NCBI RefSeq assembly: GCF_009792895.1
Contig: NZ_WSSC01000001.1
Coordinates: forward strand, 558,001 to 622,000
From: Pigmentibacter ruber
Lineage (GTDB): Bacteria > Bdellovibrionota_B > Oligoflexia > Silvanigrellales > Silvanigrellaceae
Length of the DNA: 64,000 nt
Direction of reading: 5' to 3'
This document shows positions 30,601 to 37,633 of the stretch, piece after piece; position 1 is the stretch's first letter, and each line of letters starts with the position of its first letter. The notes below the pieces were generated by a model, which saw only the letters and a program-made list of their open reading frames with translations, did no database searches and had not been told where the DNA came from. The position numbers and the translations under genes were made by a program.

Positions 30601-31007
30601 GTTTCTTAAAAGATTATTTGAAATTACACTTACCAGATTATATGATTCCAAATTATTTTCAATTAATAGATAAAGTGCCTCTAAGTAGTAATGGAAAAAT
30701 AGATAAAAATTTATTACCATTACCAGTTGATCAAATAAATTTAGAATGTAATAAAAAAGTATATCCAACATCTGACTTAGAAAAGGAAATTGCAAAAATT
30801 TGGTCCAAATATTTGCAAATTGATGCAAATAAAATTGGGATTTACGATGAATTCTTTCAAATAGGAGGAAACTCTTTAACAGCTGTAAAATTAATAAACC
30901 ATCTGCGTAAGTTATTTAATATAGATATTCCTTTTCAAAAAATCTTTGAACTTCAAACAATTTCAGATTTATCAAATATGATAATTAATATGCAGAAAGC
31001 AGAATAG
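24621..31007 (+). CDS. hybrid megasynthetase: FAAL-PCP-Cy-A(Cys)-Ox-PCP
   Basis: A 2128-residue assembly line. Residues about 1-570 form a fatty acyl-AMP ligase (TSGSTGNPKG near 163, WLPHFHDMGLI, GAEPIR, CYGLAEN). PCP1 has LGGNS with Ser627. Next is a cyclisation domain: FPLTDVQHAYLIGR at 691-704 and the Cy signature D820-x4-D825-x2-S828 instead of HHxxxDG. The A domain pocket reads D1346 L1347 Y1350 N1389 L1416 S1418 L1442 I1450 W1451 plus K2026, identical to the known cysteine code DLYNLSLIWK. An FMN oxidase (Ox/SagB-like, PSAGSLYP near 1717) is inserted before the A10 motif NGKID. PCP2 has Ser2085. No thioesterase or reductase domain ends the protein. Predicted chemistry: acyl chain plus Cys, cyclised to thiazoline and oxidised to thiazole. 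Confidence 0.93.
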   Translation: MNNLLNMLEYSAQSNPNKVAFTFLDFETKSESRITYLELSEKSKVLACVLKSKLNQSNLAERIILIYPPGIDFIVGFFGCIYAGYIAVPVVPPENKKNIDKLNLIINDCEAKVCLSTESLLKKFEEEIINCIPWIASNSTVLVKTEKWVQPLIKDSDIAFLQYTSGSTGNPKGVMVSHGNIISNLEMISARTETNKDTIMANWLPHFHDMGLINGILHPIYKQFFCLLMSPLSIMIKPFRWLKAISDYNVTISGGPNFAYELLINKINAEEKLNIDLSSWKIAFNGAEPIRSNILIKFVEEFKICGFKKEAFYPCYGLAENCLFVASETISNGAIIEHFKFHKNSELESFEYFDGISEKIENVKAMVSCGFGHETQQIKIVDYENKREIIDNHIGEIWVKGPSVALGYWNKPELSKEIFQAYLKNGEGPYLRTGDLGFINNDQLFIAGRVKDLIIISGKNYYPQDIEEVFDHIYHNSKNSGNTAAFSIDLFDHEQLVIVTKSTQKMNKIELEGKVAEICNEISKNFGLLVYSILFVNKNCIEKTSSGKIKRQAIRSKYLNRELECINEWIDNSQKNTIFDKNADLPFTVFDLASIYSKMFTIWSDILEVSVSEIKSHSDFFNLGGNSLKIVQIYRVIQKYFGVSISIKELYDKTTIGDLSKLIFEKQKNSLDLYQDTLKIEIDNKNRFQPFPLTDVQHAYLIGRNNQYSLSGVSTHGYSEYHFSDLNLPRFEKIWNLLIKRHDSLRLIFQSDLQNVLENVPYYEIKEYDCTVLSGIEIEKHFSFIRNELSHQVFSADKWPLFEIRASKFSDHIILHLSLDALILDMWSVQVLFNEIKDLYFNPEFNLAPLKLTFRDYVINEEKIKNTIQYKKDEEYWLNKIKNFPNSPQLPIKNSPESIKNIKFKRQSLVLDKDKWEKFKEISNQYKLTPAAGLGALYATILSAWSSNSNFAINLTLFNRLPVHQQVNSLVGDFTTLLLLEVHCEKSEKFLDQATRLQQQLWKDLEHNLYSGISFQRELNKYQHNKSSSMPIVFTCMLGNENNDFNLLNGSEIYGITQTPQVWLDFKAYNRSNSLIVEWDYVENLFPENLIETMFSMFKKNLVELSESSKEWLNELVTLPAEQKAQQEILNSTYWHTSEVLLHELFCKQALITPNNIAVINDKKEITYSDLFYSVNVIANELRQLEIKKNEIIAIIMDKGWEQIVACLGIMLSGAAYLPIDSNTPILKIQQILEESDSKIILTQSANKKILNELPFSKSIGSNKVILLDSFIDSHSEKKLSSYPILSSIQSLNDLAYVIYTSGSTGKPKGVMIDHKGAVNTLLDINDRFKVCERDRVLALSNLNFDLSVYDFFGILAVGGCIVIPSSNKQKNPEYWSDLILKHNITIWNSVPTFMSMLIESLDLNYINKSYLRLILLSGDWIPLDLPEKIRKYFKESEIISLGGATEASIWSIYYPIKSIDKNWKSIPYGKPLRNQHFYVLNDRMENTPHWVVGELYIGGIGLAKGYFNNEEQTLKSFIHHPVTNERLYKTGDLGRYLPDGNIEFLGRKDFQVKVNGFRIELGEIEYNLQQYPGVKKAIVNIVKNNSKLIAYILSDTYLDNDIITSSIERAQFKIARHNIINDINEPSDSILLPIQEDKEQRLSRYFFRKSYRNFAEVISEKKIIEELISRIKGYILGINERKTLLDSLNFEKFSLLLSVLASIKFKEDQLPKYLYPSAGSLYPVQVFLEFCESVHSKSNFYYYHPDKNQLISVRNNSNSSVDLNSQIRIHLIGKQYAIKPMYGKLSTSFCLLESGYILGLLTEQAKDLNLELHFQESNGINLRQELNLQLEDTIISLEINRNLDIENSKITNSNNLPDLYVYLKNTNETNESQWYLYNFNKDLLESINISIDLKNELLTFGTESMIFNDASLAIFLVGDTNQFVTAGMLSQWLMDEGLKTNIGMCPIGIPDQKISKYFMEKHNKKILHTLYVGKISDSQKQEKEESKALENYSFLKDYLKLHLPDYMIPNYFQLIDKVPLSSNGKIDKNLLPLPVDQINLECNKKVYPTSDLEKEIAKIWSKYLQIDANKIGIYDEFFQIGGNSLTAVKLINHLRKLFNIDIPFQKIFELQTISDLSNMIINMQKAE

Positions 31008-31037
31008 TAAATAAAATTAATTAAAGGTAAAATAACA

Positions 31038-31904
31038 ATGCAAAATCAATCTTCAAGTATATATCATGTTTCAGATACAGCGTTATGGATTGCAGCTTAT
31101 CGAGCAATGGAATCTGAAAGAAAAGATTCTGTTTTTAAAGATCCTCTAGCGTTACTTTTAGCAGGAGAACGTGGCAAAGAAATGGCCAAAAAAATGAAGT
31201 CTATGTCACTTATGGCTTGGGTTGTTGCTTTTAGAACAAGAGTCATTGATAGATTAATTTTAAATACAATTGAAAATAAAAATATTGATACTGTTATTAA
31301 TTTAGGATCAGGTTTAGATACAAGACCTTATCGTTTAGATTTTTTATCAAATTTAAATTGGATTGAAATTGATTTTCCAAATATGATCAATTATAAAAAA
31401 GAAGTATTAATCAATGCTTATCCAAAATGTAATTTATCTCATATAGAACTAGATCTTTCTATTATAGAAGATAGAAGAAAAGTTTTTTCTTCTATAAATT
31501 CAAAGGCAAAAAATGTACTATTGCTTTCTGAAGGAGTTATCTCTTATTTAAAAGAAGAAGACGTAGCTTTATTATCACAAGATTTGATAAGTTACTCAAA
31601 TTTTAACTACTGGATACAGGACTGTTACACATTAAATATGTATAAAGTATTTCCAAAAAGATGGAAAAAAAATATGAACAGTTCACCATTTCAATTTTTT
31701 CCTAAAGATTGGTTTGATTTTTTCGTAAAGCATGGATGGAGTAAAAATGAATTTATTTCTTTTTTAGCTGAAGGAAAAAAAATGGGGAGATTAACTCCAA
31801 TGCCTTTTCCTTTTAATGTAGTTAATTTTTTTCTATCTATTTTATCATATAATCCATTTGAAGATTTATATGGTGCGGTTCTTTTTTCAAAGAAAAATAT
31901 TTAA
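31038..31904 (+). CDS. SAM-dependent O-methyltransferase, leucine carboxyl methyltransferase (LCM/PPM1) family
   Basis: The 288-residue protein contains the family motif INLGSGLDTRPYRLDF, followed by NWIEIDFPNMINYKKE and LLLSEGVISYL, which define the PPM1/LCM group (also the TIGR00027-type bacterial methyltransferases). Family members often methylate carboxyl groups of small molecules or proteins. It begins 30 bp after the megasynthetase stop and precedes the thioesterase by 25 bp, so it belongs to the same operon. Methylation of the free thiazole carboxylate or of another group on the product is inferred, not shown. Confidence 0.85.
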   Translation: MQNQSSSIYHVSDTALWIAAYRAMESERKDSVFKDPLALLLAGERGKEMAKKMKSMSLMAWVVAFRTRVIDRLILNTIENKNIDTVINLGSGLDTRPYRLDFLSNLNWIEIDFPNMINYKKEVLINAYPKCNLSHIELDLSIIEDRRKVFSSINSKAKNVLLLSEGVISYLKEEDVALLSQDLISYSNFNYWIQDCYTLNMYKVFPKRWKKNMNSSPFQFFPKDWFDFFVKHGWSKNEFISFLAEGKKMGRLTPMPFPFNVVNFFLSILSYNPFEDLYGAVLFSKKNI

Positions 31905-31929
31905 CTACTAATAAAAGAAATGAATAACC

Positions 31930-32706
31930 ATGTTGTTAAAGTTCAAATCAGCTTGTAGTGATAAAAAAATTTATCTAATATGTTTTCATCATGCTGGCGG
32001 TACTGCATATTCCATTTATCCGATGATTAAATTTTTAAAAAATATTCCTGAACTTGAAATATTATCGTATGAATTTCAGGGAAGAGGAAAAAGATCTAGT
32101 GAAAATCTTTGTGATAATTTTTCAGAAATTCATAATGAAGTAATAAACTGTTTAAATAGGGAATTAGATAAAGTCTCTCCTCGAATTTTTTTGGGGCATA
32201 GTATGGGAGGAATATTTGCATATGAATATCTCAAACAAAATAAAACCGTAGGAGTGCAGCAAGGACTTATCATTTCATCTAAGCTTCCACCAATATGTCA
32301 ATATTTACAAAAAATTTATAATCCTGCTATGAAAAAACAGGATTTTTTGAATATAATCAATGAATTTGGTGGTATCGAAAATGAAATTTTGGATAATGAA
32401 GAATTAATAGATTATTTTCTTCCAATTCTTAGAAATGATTTTAATTTAGTTTATGACTATGAATCAAACTTTATTGATCCATGTATTGTTAAAATAAATG
32501 CCGATATTTTAGCAATTTATGGAATAAATGATAAATTTATTTCTTCAGATGATATGAAAGTGTGGCAAAATTATTCTAATTTAAATTGCAAAATATTAGC
32601 ATTAAATGGCGAACATTTTTATTTTAAAGATAATGAAAATATATCTCTATTACAAAATGAAATACAAAAATTTTTTAATATTCTTTCTCTACATAAATTA
32701 AATTAA
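31930..32706 (+). CDS. type II thioesterase of the biosynthetic cluster
   Basis: An alpha/beta hydrolase of 258 residues with the type II thioesterase pattern: CFHHAGGTAYSIYPMI at the N-terminus, YEFQGRGKR, nucleophile elbow GHSMGG (Ser91), acid about D201 in YGINDKF and His229 in GEHFYF. Such enzymes clear misloaded carrier proteins. Because the megasynthetase has no terminal release domain, this enzyme could also hydrolyse the finished product from PCP2. It is the last gene of the operon. Confidence 0.9.
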   Translation: MLLKFKSACSDKKIYLICFHHAGGTAYSIYPMIKFLKNIPELEILSYEFQGRGKRSSENLCDNFSEIHNEVINCLNRELDKVSPRIFLGHSMGGIFAYEYLKQNKTVGVQQGLIISSKLPPICQYLQKIYNPAMKKQDFLNIINEFGGIENEILDNEELIDYFLPILRNDFNLVYDYESNFIDPCIVKINADILAIYGINDKFISSDDMKVWQNYSNLNCKILALNGEHFYFKDNENISLLQNEIQKFFNILSLHKLN

Positions 32707-32768
32707 CACTTTATTTTTTTTAAATTTGATATATTTCGATCTGTAATGTTATTTTAAAATGCTATAAA

Positions 32769-34013
32769 TTATTTACAGTTTTTTAAAATATAATTATCAA
32801 TATTTTTATACAACGTCATTTCATTTTCTTTTCCAACTTCACTAGAATTGAATGCAATAACATAAGATGCTTTTATTGAAGGGAAATATCTCATTTGTGA
32901 TCGAAACCCAAAAGTCCCACCTCCATGACGGTATTCAATTTCTTTTAGTGTTGAATTATAAATTGCTGCGATTCCTAATCCATAACCAGAGTTACTTTTT
33001 TCATTTACACCTTCTGATAGTTCTTCACCCGTATTTGTATCTACCATAGTTGTTAATTTTTTTAATTGATCAGGATTTAACAATTTTCCTGCAAATAAAG
33101 ATCTTATGAAATTATTTAAATCAATAGAGTTTGCAGTTATTGATCCTGCGGCATTTCCCCATGACATAGAAAAATCTATAATGTCAGTCCAGTTATCAAA
33201 AATTCTAAATTTATCATCAGTAATATAATAATAACCGCTCATCAAGTGTTTTGGATATTTAACATTACTTTTCGGATAAGTTGTTATATAGAAAGTATTT
33301 TTTAAACCTAAAGGTTTTATAATACGATCAGAAATTTCTTCTGAGATATCTTTACCGGTTATAGCTTTAATTATTTCACCAGCTAATACATAGTTTGTAT
33401 TAGAGTAACTAAATTTATTTGTAGTTTGAACTAAAAGAGGCTTATCTTTAACTGAAAATAGAATTTCTTCTGAAGTTACATTTTTTTTGGGATCATTTTT
33501 AAAATGAATTAATATTTCGCCGATAACATCTTTTTCTCCTGTATAATTTGGTATACCAGATGTCATATTTAATAAATTTTTAATTTTAATATTTTTCCAT
33601 AAAGGATATTTGTCACTTAAATACTTTGAAATAGGATCTTCAATACTTACTAAGCCTTCTTGCTCTAATTGCAGCATAACCACACTCAAGAATACTTTTG
33701 AATTGCTTCCAATTTGAAATAAGCTTTCATTAGTTAATTCATCTCCATTTTTACTTTGAGTACCTATATTGAAGGTCTTAGCATTAGATGCAAAATAGTT
33801 TTTACATTGGAAGGTTAATGGAATTCCTGTAATTCCGCTTTTGTCTTTTTCTGTCGAGAAAAAATCTGTTAAATAAGTGTTAATTTCATTTATAGTGCTT
33901 TCACTATTAGGGCTATTTGAAGAAGATTTAGAATCATTCTTACAAGAATTTAAACTCAGTAAAATAGAAAATGTTGAGATGTAAGCTAAACTTTTAAAAT
34001 GCCAAATTTTCAT
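32769..34013 (-). CDS. serine beta-lactamase/DD-peptidase-fold lipoprotein
   Basis: A class C beta-lactamase-like serine hydrolase. The signal peptide ends in lipobox LNSC with Cys24, so it is probably a lipoprotein. Active-site motifs are S103-N-S-K106 (SxxK), YSN in FSYSNTNY, and HGGG near the C-terminus in place of KTG. This set is typical of the serine hydrolase/DD-carboxypeptidase/esterase group, not of clinical beta-lactamases. It converges on the biosynthetic cluster; a role in product tailoring or resistance is possible but unsupported by motif. Length 414 is normal. Confidence 0.85.
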   Translation of the reverse strand: MKIWHFKSLAYISTFSILLSLNSCKNDSKSSSNSPNSESTINEINTYLTDFFSTEKDKSGITGIPLTFQCKNYFASNAKTFNIGTQSKNGDELTNESLFQIGSNSKVFLSVVMLQLEQEGLVSIEDPISKYLSDKYPLWKNIKIKNLLNMTSGIPNYTGEKDVIGEILIHFKNDPKKNVTSEEILFSVKDKPLLVQTTNKFSYSNTNYVLAGEIIKAITGKDISEEISDRIIKPLGLKNTFYITTYPKSNVKYPKHLMSGYYYITDDKFRIFDNWTDIIDFSMSWGNAAGSITANSIDLNNFIRSLFAGKLLNPDQLKKLTTMVDTNTGEELSEGVNEKSNSGYGLGIAAIYNSTLKEIEYRHGGGTFGFRSQMRYFPSIKASYVIAFNSSEVGKENEMTLYKNIDNYILKNCK

Positions 34014-34459
34014 TTAAAAAAACTCCAAAAAATAATTTCTTGATAAAAATTACAAGATTTTAAATAAATAATCTATAGAATTGAAAAATTTAAATTTATA
34101 ATGCCAAAAATTATTTTAGGTATCGCAAGTTAATGTATTTTTATTTAAATTTATTTTTATCTTAAATAATTAGTTTTTATTTTGCACATTTAAAAATTAA
34201 TATTTATTTTACATTTTATTAGTAAAATTTTCAATTTTTACATTTCTAAATAAATTCAAAAAAAATTCTTAAATTCTAAATTAATAATCCGGATTTCATT
34301 TTCTTATAGAATGCTATTTAAATTATACTTCAAATATTTTTAATCTGATTTAAAAATTAGCTAGACGAGAGAAAATTATTGAAAATCATAAACAATTTAA
34401 TCACTTATTTTTTTCATTTCTACTTTATGTATTTAATGTTTGATATGGTTATAAATCAA
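34014..34459. other. AT-rich intergenic stretch
   Basis: About 450 bases of A and T runs between the serine hydrolase and F-box protein genes, both on the minus strand. No reading frame, repeat or hairpin that I can support. Confidence 0.45.
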
Positions 34460-35272
34460 TTAAAAAGCAAAATCTTTATAAGTATAAACTTGTTCAACAC
34501 CATTTCTGATTATATGTAATTTTTCTTGTTTTTTAATATAAATTTTATATAATTCATTACTATCAAAGAAATAACTACAAGTAAAGTATACTCCGTCAAG
34601 GTCATTTATGGCAATTGTTTTAATCGCTGGTAACTGATAAGCAATAGAGTCTACAATATAACCTGAGTATGGATTTGTGTGATAAACATCTTTTTTAAAG
34701 TTTAAAATAATATTTTTAATTTCAGAATTTGTATTTATTAGCCCAAACAGATTTCTAATATTATTAGCAGAACCCGTAAATGTTATTGTGTCATTACTTA
34801 TATTGAAATCCATTTGGTCTGATAAATTTAAAGTTTTTTCATTTAATGTAAATTTTTTTAAATTTGGAAAAGTTTCTCTAATTTCTGAAATAATATAACT
34901 TAGTTTGGCAGAGTTGTAGTGGAAGTAATTATAATCGTATGCTGAATCTGAATTATAATTAATGACTACTTCTTCAGATATAGGTTTTATTTCTTGTTTT
35001 TTATAATAATCAATCCATGCTAATATGGTTTCTTTGTTACCACTTAATATTGTTTTCTTCTTATTTAAAAGATAGGAATTGTGAGATTTTATATTGCTAT
35101 TTAATTTTTTATTCGTATTTTCTAGACTATTAAGGTCATTTGGTTTTAGATATGAGAAAATATTTGCCATTATTTCATGTGGAAAAGAATCAATTTCAGT
35201 ACTGTTATTCATACTGAAAGCAGATGTAGTATTTAGTAATATTAAAGATAAAATTGCGCCTTTAAAATTCAT
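34460..35272 (-). CDS. secreted protein with an F-box-like domain
   Basis: A signal peptide (MNFKGAILSLILLNTTSAFS) is followed at residues 29-58 by FPHEIMANIFSYLKPNDLNS, the pattern of an F-box: PxE, IFSYL, then DL and a Leu-rich helix. F-box proteins recruit substrates to eukaryotic SCF ubiquitin ligases; bacterial examples are typically effectors of intracellular pathogens and symbionts. The remaining 210 residues are rich in Asn, Ile and Tyr and contain beta-like segments that do not form clear leucine-rich repeats. GGAGGAC is a strong ribosome-binding site. An export route beyond Sec is not indicated. Confidence 0.65.
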   Translation of the reverse strand: MNFKGAILSLILLNTTSAFSMNNSTEIDSFPHEIMANIFSYLKPNDLNSLENTNKKLNSNIKSHNSYLLNKKKTILSGNKETILAWIDYYKKQEIKPISEEVVINYNSDSAYDYNYFHYNSAKLSYIISEIRETFPNLKKFTLNEKTLNLSDQMDFNISNDTITFTGSANNIRNLFGLINTNSEIKNIILNFKKDVYHTNPYSGYIVDSIAYQLPAIKTIAINDLDGVYFTCSYFFDSNELYKIYIKKQEKLHIIRNGVEQVYTYKDFAF

Positions 35273-35941
35273 TTAGTCCTCCGAAAAGAAAAAAAAATTC
35301 CATCAATATTTTTTTTTGTCAAGTGGTAAATTAATTATAATTAATTTATATGAATATATTTTATTTTTTGGTTATTAAATTATTAAATTTCAAAGCTATG
35401 ATTTATTTAAATATTTTATATTTTATTTTCTTAATTTTCTTATACAAATTTAATCATAATTTTTATTTCTTTAAAAAATATTTTTAGCACAATTTAAAAT
35501 GAAAGAGATTAATTTATGATAGTACGCAAAAAGAATATACTAGTTTATAAATACATTTAATGCAATAAGAAATTTTAATTAATTAATAGTTTATTCGACA
35601 TTTAAAGCTAATTATAAAGTTAAGCTTAAGCCTCCCTAAGAAAATCTACCAACCTAGCAATGTTGCATTACAGAACTCACGAAAAATTTTGATTTGTTCC
35701 TATTTAAAATAAATTTTGATGGACAAGTTATACGCTCTTTTTATTTTGTGAATAATTGAAAAAGTTGAAATCAATATCCTCCTTTTATCTCTTTAATTTT
35801 AAATATTTTTCTAAAAAATATGTAATAATTTAAAATTATCTAAAAATATTGTTAACTATAAATTTGACTATTTTGGAACAATAAAATAATTTAATAATGT
35901 CCTTTAACTATAATTACTCACTTCTAATAGAATTTACTTGT
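35273..35941. other. intergenic stretch with a small less AT-rich island
   Basis: About 670 bases between divergent genes. Most is featureless A+T. A patch at about 35620-35700 is less AT-rich than its surroundings and has short protein-like readings on both strands, none with a start codon, which may be a decayed gene or insertion-element end. No RNA gene is recognised. Confidence 0.35.
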
Positions 35942-36490
35942 ATGAAAAAAATTATATTTATTTTTTGTTTTATTTTTCTTCATTTTTCTGGATTTTGTTT
36001 TGCTAATAGTTGCGAAAAAGAAAGTCTTGGAAATTCGCAATATTTAAATTCAACTAAAGAGTGTATAAATCATGTTGCTAAATTAACTCTTACAAATGTC
36101 GTAGTAACTAATCAACAAGATATGACAGGTAAACTTATAGCAAAAAATGTTGTATTGAATGATATAGTAGCTACGGGGAAAATTCTATTTGAGAAACAAA
36201 GTTTAATTAAAGGCAAGATTGATTTGGTTGGCAAATTGATAGCAAATAATTCGAGTTTTCTCAAGACGTTAAATATTGTCTCAGATCATATAGAATTAAA
36301 TGCCGGAACGACAACTAAAGATATTTTAATAGGTAAAAATGCAAGAAGTAAAACAAAGAAACAGATTTTATATATTGATAATAGTACAGTTAATGGGAAT
36401 ATTAAATTTACAAGTGGGATAGGTGAAGTTGTTATAAGAAATGGTGGAAGTTTTACTGGCAATTTAACAGGTGGAACGGTTAGAAAATAG
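35942..36490 (+). CDS. secreted beta-repeat protein of unknown function
   Basis: The ATG at 35942 gives a clean signal peptide (MKKIIFIFCFIFLHF with cleavage near CFANS). A frame upstream to 35897 only adds residues before it. The mature 160 residues consist of short repeated beta strands with alternating Val, Leu and Ile and turn residues (TGKLIAKNVVLNDIVATGKI; GKIDLVGKLIANNS), resembling bactofilin or pentapeptide-like solenoids. It may be a periplasmic or surface structural protein. Two cysteines occur just after the signal peptide. I cannot assign a family. Confidence 0.6.
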   Translation: MKKIIFIFCFIFLHFSGFCFANSCEKESLGNSQYLNSTKECINHVAKLTLTNVVVTNQQDMTGKLIAKNVVLNDIVATGKILFEKQSLIKGKIDLVGKLIANNSSFLKTLNIVSDHIELNAGTTTKDILIGKNARSKTKKQILYIDNSTVNGNIKFTSGIGEVVIRNGGSFTGNLTGGTVRK

Positions 36491-36503
36491 TTTTGAAAAT
36501 AGT

Positions 36504-36587
36504 AAACTGTCTTGTTAAATGTCCTTCATAATTTTCAAATCCATTTGTTTTGAGCTGTACCAAAGCATGAAAATATTTTTCATTAAA
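36504..36587 (-). pseudogene. remnant of a second S66 peptidase gene
   Basis: Read on the minus strand, this stretch gives FNEKYFHALVQLKTNGFENY and then EGHLTRQF. It matches residues about 36-63 of the intact S66 peptidase next door (FKEKYFHAIEQLKKNGFKIH, then ERQITKQF). The DNA is also similar. The reading starts right after the intact gene's stop codon and lacks the rest of the protein, so it is a leftover of a collapsed tandem duplication. Confidence 0.75.
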
Positions 36588-36592
36588 TGCAT

Positions 36593-37633
36593 TTAGTCGC
36601 ATACTGCAGCTTCTAAAATCTCAAAATTAAAATTTTCATTTGTAGCACCAATTTTCACATTAAGCGTTTGCGCTAATGTGTGTGATGGATGAGTATGCCC
36701 ACAATCAAATTGGCTTACAATTGGGTAGTTCTGTTTACCTACAATTTCCAATATAAGATCTTCATAAGTAAATGGGGCATTTTTATTTTCTAATATCTCT
36801 GGTTTGCCGATTATTAGACCAACAATATTATCGAATACACCTAATAATTTTAGATGTGTTAAGGCGCGTTCTTCTTCGGTAAAAGATGCATGCTCATCTT
36901 CAATTAATAATATTTTTCCTTTTAAATCAGGAAAATATTTTGTTCCAGCAAGTGAACATAATGTATTTAAATTGGCGATAATTATTGGAGCTTCAGCATA
37001 TCCTTGATTCAATATTTTTACACCATTATTCAAGTGGTATTTTCTTTTACCTGTTTTCCATTCGGAATTTAAAGCATTGCGAAAATGATTACTCCAATAT
37101 TTAAATGGTTTAATTTCATAATTATTTAATTTGGTTTCAGAGGATAAATTTTTAAAAGAGGCAATAGATTCTGAAAATCCTTCAGGCCATTCACCAAATG
37201 TAGGGATAACTGCAGGGCCATAAAATGTAGATAAACTTGCCTGAGTTAGTATTCCCATATGCAGTGAAGTAATGTCGCTATAACCAGAAATTATCTTTCT
37301 AGCTTGAGCAATTTTTTTGAAATCAAGATATGGTAACAAGGAGGAAGAATTAAATCCTCCTATCGTAGCAATTAAAAAATCTACTTTAGGGTTCTCAATA
37401 AGATCCATAAATTCTTGTGCACGTTCCTTTGGACAAGCAGTCCTATATCCTTGAGAAATAAATTGTTTTGTTATTTGTCTTTCGTGAATTTTAAATCCAT
37501 TTTTTTTAAGCTGTTCAATTGCATGAAAATATTTTTCTTTAAACCAAATATGTGCAGGCGAAGATGCTGTAAATATTCCTGCTGTAGCACCGAACTTCAA
37601 AGCTTTAGGCTTAATAATATTATTAAGTGTCAT
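36593..37633 (-). CDS. S66-family peptidase (LD-carboxypeptidase / MccF-like)
   Basis: Serine carboxypeptidase of 346 residues. ATIGGFNSSSLLPYLD and SGYSDITSLHMGI (nucleophile Ser of GYSD), LLIEDEHASF (catalytic Glu) and FDCGHTHP (His) outline the S66 triad. The region FYGPAVIPTFGEWPEG is more like the MccF branch, which cleaves microcin C or related peptide-nucleotides, than like housekeeping LdcA; either is possible. It overlaps the end of metE by 11 bp, so it is probably translated from the metE message under the same riboswitch. AAGGA lies upstream. The product is cytoplasmic. Confidence 0.85.
   Translation of the reverse strand: MTLNNIIKPKALKFGATAGIFTASSPAHIWFKEKYFHAIEQLKKNGFKIHERQITKQFISQGYRTACPKERAQEFMDLIENPKVDFLIATIGGFNSSSLLPYLDFKKIAQARKIISGYSDITSLHMGILTQASLSTFYGPAVIPTFGEWPEGFSESIASFKNLSSETKLNNYEIKPFKYWSNHFRNALNSEWKTGKRKYHLNNGVKILNQGYAEAPIIIANLNTLCSLAGTKYFPDLKGKILLIEDEHASFTEEERALTHLKLLGVFDNIVGLIIGKPEILENKNAPFTYEDLILEIVGKQNYPIVSQFDCGHTHPSHTLAQTLNVKIGATNENFNFEILEAAVCD

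Noticed and set aside
32769-34013. Clinical-type class C beta-lactamase conferring resistance
   Set aside because: The KTG motif is replaced by HGGG and the protein is a lipoprotein; it fits the broader serine hydrolase group.
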